Positions 18,275 to 25,671 are shown, numbered from the stretch's first letter. The stretch is DNA of 64,000 bases from Aedoeadaptatus ivorii (GCF_900638585.1 NZ_LR134523.1:372001-436000); one strand, 5' to 3'. The notes: generated by a model not told the origin, from the letters alone. Numbers and translations: made by a program.

Positions 18275-18306
18275 CGGGATCGCAGATTTGCGGTCTCGTT
18301 TTTTTG
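18275..18306 (+). terminator. Terminator after the DUF4177 gene
   Basis: Stem 18275-18298 (CGGGATCGCA with TGCGGTCTCG, including wobbles) and a long T run. Confidence 0.85.
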
Positions 18307-18407
18307 TGCAGAAAGACAAAAAATTATCATTCCGAAATTTACCGAAAAATAACTGTACCTTAACTTTTGAATAATGGGGATAAAACAAGGAGCAGATACA
18401 CTGGGAG

Positions 18408-18441
18408 CCGATGTATAAAGTTGCGGTATACGCAAAATCGG
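18408..18441 (+). other. Nested stem-loop in the leader of the ABC importer operon
   Basis: The 180-base stretch before the importer operon contains a nested hairpin. Outer pairing is CCGAT (18408-18412) with ATCGG (18437-18441); inner pairing is TTGCG (18421-18425) with CGCAA (18431-18435). It does not match a riboswitch class I know, and no T run follows, so it is not a terminator. A cis-regulatory role is only a possibility. Confidence 0.35.
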
Positions 18442-18487
18442 ATCCACGCGCGGCGCGATACGACGCGGGGGCATATGAGGAGGAATT

Positions 18488-19600
18488 ATGAAAAACTGGA
18501 AGCGAAGCCTCGCGGTAGGCGGATTGGGAATGATGATGTTGTTGACGGCGTGCGGTGGAAGCGGCGCAAAAGAGGCCGAGAAACCGGTGGATCTCTCTTC
18601 GATCAGCGTGGAAGAGCTCGAAAAGAAGGCGAAGGAAGAAGGGGAAATCCAATCCATCGGCATGCCCGATGCATGGGCTAACTGGAAGGACACCTGGGAT
18701 CAGATTTCCGAGAAGTATGCCCTGAAACACACCGATACGGATATGAGTTCCGCCGAAGAGATCGCCTTGTTTGAGCAAGAAAAATCCAATCCCACCAAGG
18801 ATATCGGCGACGTGGGCCAAAGTTTCGGGCCCGTCGCCGAAGAAAAGGGCGTCTCCGCCAAGTACAAGACCTCGTACTGGGACAAGGTACCCGATTGGGC
18901 AAAAGACGACGACGGCGACTGGATTATCGCGTACTACGGCACCATCGCCATCATTACGAATACCACCAAAGTGGCGAATCCGCCCAAATCCTTTGCCGAC
19001 GTACTGGAAGGGGACTATAAGGTCTCGATCGGCGATGTCAACGCCGCTACCCAGGCACAAAACGCCCTCCTTTCCGCGGCCATCGCCAATGGCGGAGACG
19101 AGAAGAATCTGCAACCGGGCTTCGATTATTTCGCCAAGCTCGCAGAGCAGGGCCGTTTGGACCTCTCCGATCCCTCCGTGCAGCGACTGGAAAAGGGCGA
19201 GGTGGAAGTCGCCTTCGTATGGGACTTTAACGGTCTAAACTACGCCAAACAAGTGGAAGAAAGCAATCCGAATCTAAAATTCGAAGTCACCATCCCCTCC
19301 GACGGGGCGGTGCAATCCGGGTATTCCACGATCATTAACGCCAGGGCGCCCCACCCCCATGCGGCGGCATTGGCGCGGGAATACATTCTTTCCGACCAGG
19401 GACAGATCAATTTGGCAAAGGGGTACGCCCGTCCCATTCGCGACGATGTGGAATTGCCGGCGGATGTCAAGGACATGCTCCTGGACGATTCGCTGTATGC
19501 CAAGGCACAACCCATTAAGGATATGAAGGCATGGGATGAGGCGGCGAAGGGACTCGGCCAAAAATGGCAGGCCGAAGTCCTTACCAAGGCAAAGAAGTAA
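18488..19600 (+). CDS. ABC importer substrate-binding lipoprotein (polyamine/iron/phosphonate type)
   Basis: 370 aa. Lipoprotein signal with lipobox LLTAC, Cys22. The rest is a type-II periplasmic binding fold like the PotD/AfuA/PhnS group (YYGTIAIITNTTKV in the hinge region, VAFVWDFNGLNYA in domain 2). RBS is AGGAGG. First gene of a five-gene operon with an AP-superfamily hydrolase, two permeases and a PotA-type ATPase. The ligand cannot be assigned from sequence; the hydrolase suggests a phosphoester or phosphonate. Confidence 0.85.
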   Translation: MKNWKRSLAVGGLGMMMLLTACGGSGAKEAEKPVDLSSISVEELEKKAKEEGEIQSIGMPDAWANWKDTWDQISEKYALKHTDTDMSSAEEIALFEQEKSNPTKDIGDVGQSFGPVAEEKGVSAKYKTSYWDKVPDWAKDDDGDWIIAYYGTIAIITNTTKVANPPKSFADVLEGDYKVSIGDVNAATQAQNALLSAAIANGGDEKNLQPGFDYFAKLAEQGRLDLSDPSVQRLEKGEVEVAFVWDFNGLNYAKQVEESNPNLKFEVTIPSDGAVQSGYSTIINARAPHPHAAALAREYILSDQGQINLAKGYARPIRDDVELPADVKDMLLDDSLYAKAQPIKDMKAWDEAAKGLGQKWQAEVLTKAKK

Positions 19601-20421
19601 TGGAGAAACTGATTCTAATCGTACTGGACGGGCTAAATGCACAGACCGCTTTTCGCCATATGGGCTATTTGGAATCCCTCGCCGAGGCGGGTTTGTGTGC
19701 CACCTACCGGGTGATCTCCGAGCTGCCGGCGATGTCGCGTCCCCTGTATGAGACCATTCAGACCGGCCTCGCGCCGCGCGAGCACGGCATTACCAACAAC
19801 GGCATTCCCAAGAGAAGCGGCGAAGAAAATATATTTTCCATTGTGAGACAGGCAGGCGGCGTAACGGCTGCCTGTGCCTATTCGTGGGTCAGCGAGTTGT
19901 ATCACCATACGCCCTTTCGACCGAGCGAAGATCGATTTTTTACAGATGGCGAGGGGGAGATCGCATTGGGTTCGTTCTATTGGAACGACAAATATCCCGA
20001 CGACCATCTCTTTGCCGACGCGCATTATTTTATCAAAACATATGCACCCGAATATCTCCTGCTGCACCCCATGAATGTAGACGATGCGGGCCACGCCTAC
20101 GGATCGGACGCGGCGGAATATGCCTTTGCGGCGGCAAATGTCGACGTGGCACTCAGCGATTATTTGCCGCTGTGGCGGGAGGCGGGCTATCAGGTCGTCG
20201 TGACCGCCGATCACGGCATGAATCCGCTCCGCTTTCACAACGGCGCATCGGATGCGGAGCGGATTGTCCCGCTCTATATCTTTTCGGAAAAAATACTGCC
20301 CGGCGATTTTCGCGATCAACAGCGGTCGCAACGGGAGGTGGCGCCCCTCTGCCTGTATCTGTTGGGGCTTTCCCCTTCGAAAAAGATGATCCCCATGGGG
20401 GTTGCCCGCCGTTCTATGTAA
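19600..20421 (+). CDS. Alkaline-phosphatase-superfamily hydrolase (nucleotide pyrophosphatase/phosphonoacetate hydrolase-like)
   Basis: 273 aa, starting at the ATG that overlaps the upstream stop (TAATG), so it is translationally coupled. The fold signature is present: metal-binding LDGL near residue 10, then PAMSRPLYETIQTGLAPREHGI, DDAGHAYG and TADHGM. Aligned by eye to the NPP/phosphonoacetate hydrolase motif, the nucleophile position (usually Thr) is Ser. There is no signal peptide, so it is probably cytoplasmic. It sits inside the importer operon, which suggests it cleaves the imported compound to release phosphate or a phosphomonoester. The substrate is unknown. Confidence 0.85.
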   Translation: MEKLILIVLDGLNAQTAFRHMGYLESLAEAGLCATYRVISELPAMSRPLYETIQTGLAPREHGITNNGIPKRSGEENIFSIVRQAGGVTAACAYSWVSELYHHTPFRPSEDRFFTDGEGEIALGSFYWNDKYPDDHLFADAHYFIKTYAPEYLLLHPMNVDDAGHAYGSDAAEYAFAAANVDVALSDYLPLWREAGYQVVVTADHGMNPLRFHNGASDAERIVPLYIFSEKILPGDFRDQQRSQREVAPLCLYLLGLSPSKKMIPMGVARRSM

Positions 20422-20437
20422 AAGGAAAGGATCGAAA

Positions 20438-21298
20438 ATGAGAACCGACGCAAAACTTCCGCTCCTATTGTTCCTCCCCTTCGGGGTGTTGGCCCTCTTT
20501 TATATTCTCCTGCCTCTATTTTCTATTCTGTGGAAAAGCTTTTTCGACAATGGCGGTGCCTTTATCGGGATGTCCAATTATGGAGAGATTTTTTCGAATC
20601 CCTACTATTTTATGGGCATCGCCAATTCCCTGAAAGTATCGTTCTTTAGTGCGCTTATCGGCCTGATTCTCGATTTTATGGGCGCCTATGTGATTTATAA
20701 CAACGAAGGCGTCTTAAAAAAGGTATTTTTGAATGTCCTCAATATGACGTCGAATTTTCAGGGCATTCAGCTCGCCTTCGCCTTTATGATCATCCTGGGC
20801 AATTCCGGCGTGCTGGTGCTCTTGGGCCAGGCTTTGGGTTGGAGCTTTCTCGCCGATTTCGACCTCTACGGCACCAATGGCCTGCTCCTCACCTTTATCC
20901 ACTTTCAGATTCCTTTGGGCACGCTGCTCTTGTACCCGGCATTCGCCATGATCCAGGACGAATACAAGGAAGCGGCACAGCTCTTAAAGACCGGTACCCT
21001 TCGTTTTTGGCTGTATATCGGCATTCCCATTCTATCGCCGGTGCTCTTCGGCACCTTCTCGATTCTGTTTGCCAACGCATTGGCGGCCTACGCCACCCCC
21101 TATGCGCTGTTGGGGAACAACTACCCCCTTATGCCGATTCAAATCTCCTCTATGTTTACGGGGGATATCGTGCAGCAGCCGGGAACCGGGAGTGCCCTTT
21201 CGGTGATTATGATATTGATCATGCTCTTGGTAAATGGCTTGGGATTGCTCGCCGGTAGCAATCGAGAGGGGAGGGAAGTCCGTGAAGAAAAACAGTAA
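20438..21298 (+). CDS. ABC importer permease (PotB-like)
   Basis: 286 aa, six membrane segments. The EAA loop is seen as YKEAAQLLKTGTLRFWLYIGIPILSP. The ATG at 20438 has AAAGGAAAGG before it. Pairs with the next permease to form the membrane channel. Overlaps the next gene's GTG by 17 bases. Confidence 0.9.
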   Translation: MRTDAKLPLLLFLPFGVLALFYILLPLFSILWKSFFDNGGAFIGMSNYGEIFSNPYYFMGIANSLKVSFFSALIGLILDFMGAYVIYNNEGVLKKVFLNVLNMTSNFQGIQLAFAFMIILGNSGVLVLLGQALGWSFLADFDLYGTNGLLLTFIHFQIPLGTLLLYPAFAMIQDEYKEAAQLLKTGTLRFWLYIGIPILSPVLFGTFSILFANALAAYATPYALLGNNYPLMPIQISSMFTGDIVQQPGTGSALSVIMILIMLLVNGLGLLAGSNREGREVREEKQ

Positions 21299-22091
21299 AC
21301 TGCTCGATATCCTCGCCTTTGTGGTGATCGGCTTATTTTTGATACTGCCGCTCTTTATGACCGTGGTGTATAGCTTTTTCAGGGATTTTACCAAGATCAT
21401 ACCACGGGAATTTACCTTCGATTTTTATCGGGAACTGTTTACCGCCACAGAGATATGGCCGGTGTTGATCCGCACCGTCTTGATCTCCGTCCTCCCCGTC
21501 TTGATTACCGTAATGATTATGCTCCTCGCCCTATATGCGGCCCGGGTTTACTATCCCAAAGCGGAAGTCATCATGGATGCGGTCTCCAAAATCCCGTACG
21601 GGATCCAGGGCGTAATTATGGCGGTTTCCTTGATCGTCTTATACGGCAATTCCGAGAACTTTTACGGCAATCGGATCTTTCTGCTCGTCTGCTCCTACTG
21701 CGTGTTAATCTGCCCGTATATGTATCAGGGCGTCAAAAACACCCTGACCGCCATCGATATGACGCCTATGCTCGAGGCGGCGGAAATCCTCGGCGCCTCT
21801 TCTCTCCGCACCTTTGTGACCATTATTGTACCCGCCGCCTATCGGGGACTCTTGGCGACGATGCTCCTCTCGGCGGGACTGTTGTTTGCGGACTTTGTGC
21901 TCGTAAATATATTGGCGGGTTCCTATTATGAGACCCTGGGCATCTTCCTCAATCGCATGCTCAGCGTTTCCGGTCCCACCGCCGCCGCCATTTCTACGAT
22001 TATGAGTGTGGTAATGCTGGCGCTTTCCGCCCTGGTCAACCACTTGAACGCACGACAATCGTCCCCGCAAAACGGGAGTAAGGAGAACTAA
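21282..22091 (+). CDS. ABC importer permease (PotC-like)
   Basis: 269 aa, six membrane segments, EAA loop MLEAAEILGASSLRTFVTII. The start is GTG at 21282, preceded by GGGGAGG; the frame is open upstream but without an RBS. Second permease of the operon, 1 base from the ATPase start. Confidence 0.9.
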   Translation: MKKNSKLLDILAFVVIGLFLILPLFMTVVYSFFRDFTKIIPREFTFDFYRELFTATEIWPVLIRTVLISVLPVLITVMIMLLALYAARVYYPKAEVIMDAVSKIPYGIQGVIMAVSLIVLYGNSENFYGNRIFLLVCSYCVLICPYMYQGVKNTLTAIDMTPMLEAAEILGASSLRTFVTIIVPAAYRGLLATMLLSAGLLFADFVLVNILAGSYYETLGIFLNRMLSVSGPTAAAISTIMSVVMLALSALVNHLNARQSSPQNGSKEN

Positions 22092-22092
22092 G

Positions 22093-23106
22093 ATGAGTTA
22101 TATCGCATTTGAAAACATACAGAAGAGCTATGACGGCACCCACTATGTGCTCAAAGACATCAATCTCGAAATCCAAAAAGGGGAGCTCCTCACCCTCTTG
22201 GGCCCCTCCGGTTGCGGAAAATCCACATTGCTGCGTTGTTTGGCGGGATTTAACCGCGTCGATCACGGTACCATCCGCATCGGCGATAAGATCGTCAACG
22301 ATCTCGCGCCCGGGGAGCGAAATGTGGGGATGGTATTTCAGTCTTATTCGCTCTTTCCCAATATGAACGTAGAAAACAATATCGGCTTTGGGCTGAAAAT
22401 GCAGAAGATGCCCAAGGAAACCATACGAAAAAAAGTCGCCGAAATGATCGAAATCGTCGGCCTTAAGGGGCGGGAACATTATGCGCCGTCCCAACTTTCC
22501 GGCGGGCAAAAACAGAGAGTCGCTCTGGCGCGGGCGCTGGTCACCGAGCCCCGCGTGCTCCTATTGGACGAGCCGCTTTCCGCCATCGATGCGCAGCTGC
22601 GAAAGAGCCTGCAAAAATCCATCCGAAACATTCAACAGCAACTGAACATCACCACCATATTCGTCACCCACGACCAGAACGAAGCCATGCTGATGAGCGA
22701 CCATATCACCATCTTAAACGACGGGAGAATCGAGCAGATCGCCACACCCATCGACCTCTACACGCGGCCCCGTACGGAATTTGTCGCCAACTTCGTCGGC
22801 AACTACAATGTCCTGCAGCCACAGGCGTTCGAAACCATGACCGGCGAGACGAGGACGGGCGCCGTCGCCATTCGTCCCGAGGCGATCCAAATCGTGGGCG
22901 AAGACACGCCCCAAAAGGACGACTACATTCGCCTGGTGGGGCGGGTGCGCGACCGCATTCCCAAGGGAAATCTGTTGGAGTATTTGGTAGAAAGCAACGG
23001 AATCGTCCTGAAAATCGATACCCTCTTTCGCACCCACAATCTGTACGAGCCGGGCGAAGCGGTCGGCGTCGAGTTCGAAAGGAGAAATGTGCTGGATCTG
23101 GAATAA
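22093..23106 (+). CDS. ABC importer ATPase (PotA/FbpC-like)
   Basis: 337 aa. Walker A GPSGCGKST, Q-loop VFQSYSLFP, signature LSGGQKQRVA, Walker B VLLLDEPLSAID, H-switch THDQ. The C-terminal TOBE regulatory domain (about 245-335) contains AIRPEAIQI. Last gene of the operon. No strong terminator is visible before the tRNA-Val promoter. Confidence 0.95.
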   Translation: MSYIAFENIQKSYDGTHYVLKDINLEIQKGELLTLLGPSGCGKSTLLRCLAGFNRVDHGTIRIGDKIVNDLAPGERNVGMVFQSYSLFPNMNVENNIGFGLKMQKMPKETIRKKVAEMIEIVGLKGREHYAPSQLSGGQKQRVALARALVTEPRVLLLDEPLSAIDAQLRKSLQKSIRNIQQQLNITTIFVTHDQNEAMLMSDHITILNDGRIEQIATPIDLYTRPRTEFVANFVGNYNVLQPQAFETMTGETRTGAVAIRPEAIQIVGEDTPQKDDYIRLVGRVRDRIPKGNLLEYLVESNGIVLKIDTLFRTHNLYEPGEAVGVEFERRNVLDLE

Positions 23107-23216
23107 GTAGGCGGCAGAATCCCGAAAAGACCAATGCCGGCCCTACGAGAACTTAACCCGAACACCGCATGGGCATAACAAAACCGAATCCATATGACGG
23201 AATTGTAAAATAGTGC

Positions 23217-23245
23217 TTGCAATCTGTCGGCGACCTTGGTAAACT
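23217..23245 (+). promoter_or_regulatory. Promoter for tRNA-Val
   Basis: TTGCAA at 23217-23222, 17-base spacer, TAAACT at 23240-23245, 12 bases before the tRNA. Confidence 0.65.
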
Positions 23246-23257
23246 ATATTGTGCTAC

Positions 23258-23333
23258 GGAGAGTTAGCTCAGTTGGTAGAGCGCTACGTTGACATCGTAG
23301 AGGTCGCTGGTTCAAGCCCAGTACTGTCCACCA
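23258..23333 (+). tRNA. tRNA-Val (anticodon GAC) at the left end of an integrated element
   Basis: 76-nt cloverleaf with encoded CCA. D-arm GCTC/GAGC, anticodon arm CTACG/CGTAG with loop TTGACAT (anticodon GAC at 23291-23293), T-arm GCTGG/CCAGT. Acceptor GGAGAGT/ACTGTCC has a G-G mismatch at pair 4-69. The last 15 bases recur at 25569-25583. Confidence 0.93.
23319..23333 (+). repeat. Left att-like repeat (tRNA-Val 3' end)
   Basis: CAGTACTGTCCACCA, the 3' end of the tRNA, is repeated identically and in the same orientation at 25569-25583. Site-specific integrases commonly use tRNA 3' ends as att sites. Confidence 0.7.
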
Positions 23334-23340
23334 TTTGTAT

Positions 23341-23382
23341 AAACGGCTGGTTGCTGCTAACGCTGCAATTTAGCCGTTTTTT
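23341..23382 (+). terminator. Terminator after tRNA-Val
   Basis: AAACGGCT (23341-23348) pairs with AGCCGTTT (23372-23379) and TTGC pairs with GCAA inside, followed by a T run. Starts 7 bases after CCA. Confidence 0.75.
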
Positions 23383-23453
23383 CGTGTTTTCATAACTTTG
23401 GTTTTTGTTATTTGCGGCTGCAATTTGCTGGTTTTGCATCGTCTCAGAACATC

Positions 23454-23650
23454 ATGGCGCGCACATCAACGCCGTACAAAAGCAAATGCAGAAAGTGCAC
23501 CGAGATCAGTTGCGGCGACGATGTGGCCAACGAACCGGGAAAGGACAAAAAGCATGCGGCGCGCACACTACATCACACGGAAACGACCTATTTGAAAGCA
23601 TAGCTGACCTGCTTATGTAAAAAAAGCTGGGCATTAAGGAATATGAATTT
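23454..23650 (+). pseudogene. Decayed 5' part of the MuF-type minor head protein gene
   Basis: Pieces of the expected upstream MuF sequence appear in different frames. One frame ends KKHAARTLHHTETTYLKA at a TAG (23601-23603). The next frame gives ADLLM, then a TAA (23618-23620), then KKLGIKEYEF, which runs straight into the open frame at 23651. So at least one frameshift near 23600 and one nonsense codon separate the parts. The match to phage heads (RTETTY..., then KKLGIKEYEFLATLD) is from memory of the family. Confidence 0.55.
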
Positions 23651-24418
23651 TTGGCCACCCTAGATATGAAGACCAGTGCAATATGCCGTTCTATGGACGG
23701 CAAGCACTTTCCTATTGACGAAGCTATGCCGGGCGTAAACTATCCGCCTATGCATCCGAGATGCCGATCGACTACGATCACCTACAGGGAGAACAAAGAC
23801 GGAAAGACGAGGACAGCGAGAAGCGAAGACGGGAAGAGCTATGATGTGCCTCTCGATATGAATTACGAAGAGTGGCATAAGACCTATGTAGAGAACGATC
23901 CGGAATATTTGGCTAAGGAAAAAGCATGGAAGAACCGTCATGGTGACAGAAAGCAATATGAGAATTACATTGAAGCGATAGGAAAAAAGAACGTACCCTC
24001 TAGCTTTGATAGCTTCCAAAAATTAAAGTATAATAATACGAAAGAGTGGGAGCAATTAAAGCATTATAAACGTTCAATAAAAAGTGGTGAGTTGACGTCA
24101 TTTGCAGATTTTAAGTTATATAAAGATGTATCTAAAGAGATAGACGAAAAACTGATAGGGCTAAAGACATCAGATGGTGTTGTGATAAATAAGAAATCTA
24201 AGCATTTCATCAATAGGGTGATTGGTTCTGTAGAACAAAAGAGAAATGGAGTGGATATTGAACACGCGATACGAATATTGTCAACCCCCGATGACATTAA
24301 GAGGCTCAAACATAGTACGAGGTATAGCATAATGGGTGTTGGGTCTGTGTCTGTTAATCCGAAAACTGGTAAATTGATTCAAGTAAATCCATTAGGAGGT
24401 CGCAAGAAAAATGATTAA
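23651..24418 (+). CDS. MuF-type phage minor head protein fragment with toxin-like C-terminal domain
   Basis: 255 aa if read from the TTG at 23651; the true N-terminal part is upstream and broken. Residues 1-42 match the end of the phage Mu F/SPP1 gp7 minor head domain: LDMKTSAICRSMDGKHF and GVNYPPMHPRCRST, with Cys12, His35 and Cys38. A charged linker follows (about 45-170). The last 85 residues look like a separate domain: SKHFINRV (His185), GVDIEHAIRIL, Arg224, then a strand pair ending SVNPKTGKLIQVNP. This resembles the small BECR-type nuclease domains found at the C-terminus of MuF polymorphic toxins in temperate Firmicute phages. Nuclease activity is inference. It overlaps the next gene by 8 bases. 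Whether a protein is still made is doubtful. Confidence 0.6.
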   Translation: MATLDMKTSAICRSMDGKHFPIDEAMPGVNYPPMHPRCRSTTITYRENKDGKTRTARSEDGKSYDVPLDMNYEEWHKTYVENDPEYLAKEKAWKNRHGDRKQYENYIEAIGKKNVPSSFDSFQKLKYNNTKEWEQLKHYKRSIKSGELTSFADFKLYKDVSKEIDEKLIGLKTSDGVVINKKSKHFINRVIGSVEQKRNGVDIEHAIRILSTPDDIKRLKHSTRYSIMGVGSVSVNPKTGKLIQVNPLGGRKKND

Positions 24419-24614
24419 CATCACTGAGCTTCAAAAGAATGAATTGAGTAAGGATATTAACAACCTTGAAGAATTATTGAATAACGGCGACTTGGATAAG
24501 TTATTGTTAGCGATTGATGAGTTATTTTTGTCAAATCTCGATGAAAATGACGAGCCCACAGAAAAGGCTATGAAATACCAACGGCTATATGATCAAATAT
24601 ACAACCAAAACTAA
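24411..24614 (+). CDS. Small acidic protein, candidate immunity partner of the MuF toxin domain
   Basis: 67 aa, strongly acidic and predicted all-helical (ELSKDINNLEELLNNGDLDK). A consensus AGGAGGT at 24394-24400 sits 10 bases before the ATG, inside the toxin gene; the start overlaps the toxin stop by 8 bases. A terminator follows 1 base after the stop. Position, size and charge match immunity proteins for polymorphic nuclease toxins. I do not recognise the family. Confidence 0.6.
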   Translation: MINITELQKNELSKDINNLEELLNNGDLDKLLLAIDELFLSNLDENDEPTEKAMKYQRLYDQIYNQN

Positions 24615-24615
24615 A

Positions 24616-24650
24616 AGCACATCTTACGGTATAGCTGGTGTGCTTTTTTG
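24616..24650 (+). terminator. Terminator after the candidate immunity gene
   Basis: AGCACATC pairs with GGTGTGCT around a 13-base partly paired loop, followed by TTTTTT. Confidence 0.75.
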
Positions 24651-25123
24651 ATGCAGTAAAACAAGGTTGCAACTTACAGGCGTGCACTGTAAGGGGCGAA
24701 AGGAGCAGAAAGATGAAGAAGAATTGGAACAAACTGAAGTGATTTTATGACTTAAGAGAAGAAAAGAGCCGGAAAGTGGGCAACGCCTTTGAGCAAGTAG
24801 TAATTGTATAGAGGCGAGGCACGTCAATGCAAAATCCTGGGTAAACAGGAATCGGCCGAAGTGCCTCGTTTATGGTTGTAAAAATTATCCAAATCCTCAA
24901 TCAATTACTTAAAATGGTTGCATAATCATAACACGCGTGTCATAATTCATATAGAAAGTGAGGTGAGAAAGTGATAGAAATCGCTTAGGGGTATGGATCC
25001 CAAAAGCAATTAACGGGTGCCAACAAATACAAGTTAAAAGCTTGCGATCATAAAGCTAGAATTGAAATGGCTTAAGGGTGGGGGTTAATTCCCTACCCAT
25101 AAGAAAGTTCTATCACATGGAAA
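24651..25123. other. Gene-poor AT-rich stretch inside the element
   Basis: No intact gene of useful size. One frame starts with GTG at 24971 behind a good RBS (GAGGTGAG). It is then interrupted by TAG at 24986, TAA at 25073 and TAA at 25100, and runs into the ATG at 25124. Each stop is one C-to-T change from a Gln codon. A GC-rich hairpin (GGGTGGGG with TTCCCTACCC, about 25075-25098) lies in it. Looks like a decaying small gene. Confidence 0.4.
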
Positions 25124-25267
25124 ATGTTAAATCACTTACTCAATCTATTGCTCTTCGTCTCGATTTTGGTGTGCATCGCTTTATTCATTAAAAATGGAAA
25201 GTTGCAGGAAGAAAAGAAAAGACTAGAAAAGGAGCTTGAGCGTGAACAACGAAAGAAAGACAAGTGA
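25124..25267 (+). CDS. Small single-helix membrane protein of the element
   Basis: 47 aa. The N-terminal hydrophobic segment HLLNLLLFVSILVCIALFI is followed by a charged coil KLQEEKKRLEKELEREQRKK. It overlaps the next gene by 26 bases in another frame, as is usual for small phage lysis- or holin-region genes. The RBS is weak (AAGAAAG). No family recognised. Confidence 0.45.
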   Translation: MLNHLLNLLLFVSILVCIALFIKNGKLQEEKKRLEKELEREQRKKDK

Positions 25268-25439
25268 TGCTCAAATTCGAGCGTCAAGAAGATGGGAAGA
25301 AGAAAATCCGGAGAAGAAAAGGTATCAGCGCGTCAGGAGCAACGCCCGTACGTTTGCTCGGAAATATGCCAGGTCTCGCGAAGAAGTAGAGGAGCTACTT
25401 GGTATTTTTGATGAAGAAAATTCGAACGCCACAAAATAA
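25242..25439 (+). CDS. Small phage/ICE-type charged protein
   Basis: 65 aa from the GTG at 25242, 7 bases after AAAAGGAG (an in-frame TTG at 25236 is too close). Its pattern is SDAQIRASRRWEEENPEKK, then SNARTFARKYA, then EEVEELLGIF. It resembles small proteins of unknown function common in Firmicute phages and integrative elements, in which an ASRKWEEKNP-type start and an ARTFIR core recur. Function unknown. Confidence 0.6.
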   Translation: MNNERKTSDAQIRASRRWEEENPEKKRYQRVRSNARTFARKYARSREEVEELLGIFDEENSNATK

Positions 25440-25568
25440 GAGTCCGGAGGTGCGTCCGGATTTCAAAAAGTACATCCTATCGTCCCTATCAGCCCCCAGT
25501 TTAGAGGGGTGCTCGATTATAAACGGCTTCACTAGTGATTTATAGGGGTTTAATGATTGGTTCAGTTT

Positions 25569-25583
25569 CAGTACTGTCCACCA
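25569..25583 (+). repeat. Right att-like repeat (tRNA-Val 3' end copy)
   Basis: Identical 15-base copy of the tRNA-Val 3' end. The preceding TGGTTCA also matches the T-loop region at similar spacing, and AAACGGC follows both copies. The rest of 25440-25714 holds no gene. Confidence 0.7.
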
Positions 25584-25671
25584 TATTTGAAACGGCGTAA
25601 GGTGTGTTCTATGTCGTTTAAGGCGTCCCTTATTCGAAGTGCAGAGGATGCACCCAAATAAGCGCACAAAA

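Larger units (their letters stand above)
23334..25583. mobile_element. Short remnant of an integrated phage-like element
   Basis: About 2.25 kb bounded by the two tRNA-Val 3'-end repeats. It is much more AT-rich than its surroundings, with different codon use (AAT, ATA and AGA are frequent). Contents: decayed MuF-type minor head protein with a toxin-like C-terminus, a small acidic gene, a degraded frame, and two small phage-type genes. No integrase, terminase or replication gene is present, so it is a deletion remnant or satellite. Confidence 0.7.

Noticed and set aside
23334-25583. Interpretation as an insertion sequence with target-site duplication
   Set aside because: No terminal inverted repeats and no transposase. 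The 15-bp repeat is a tRNA 3' end, which fits integrase-mediated insertion better.
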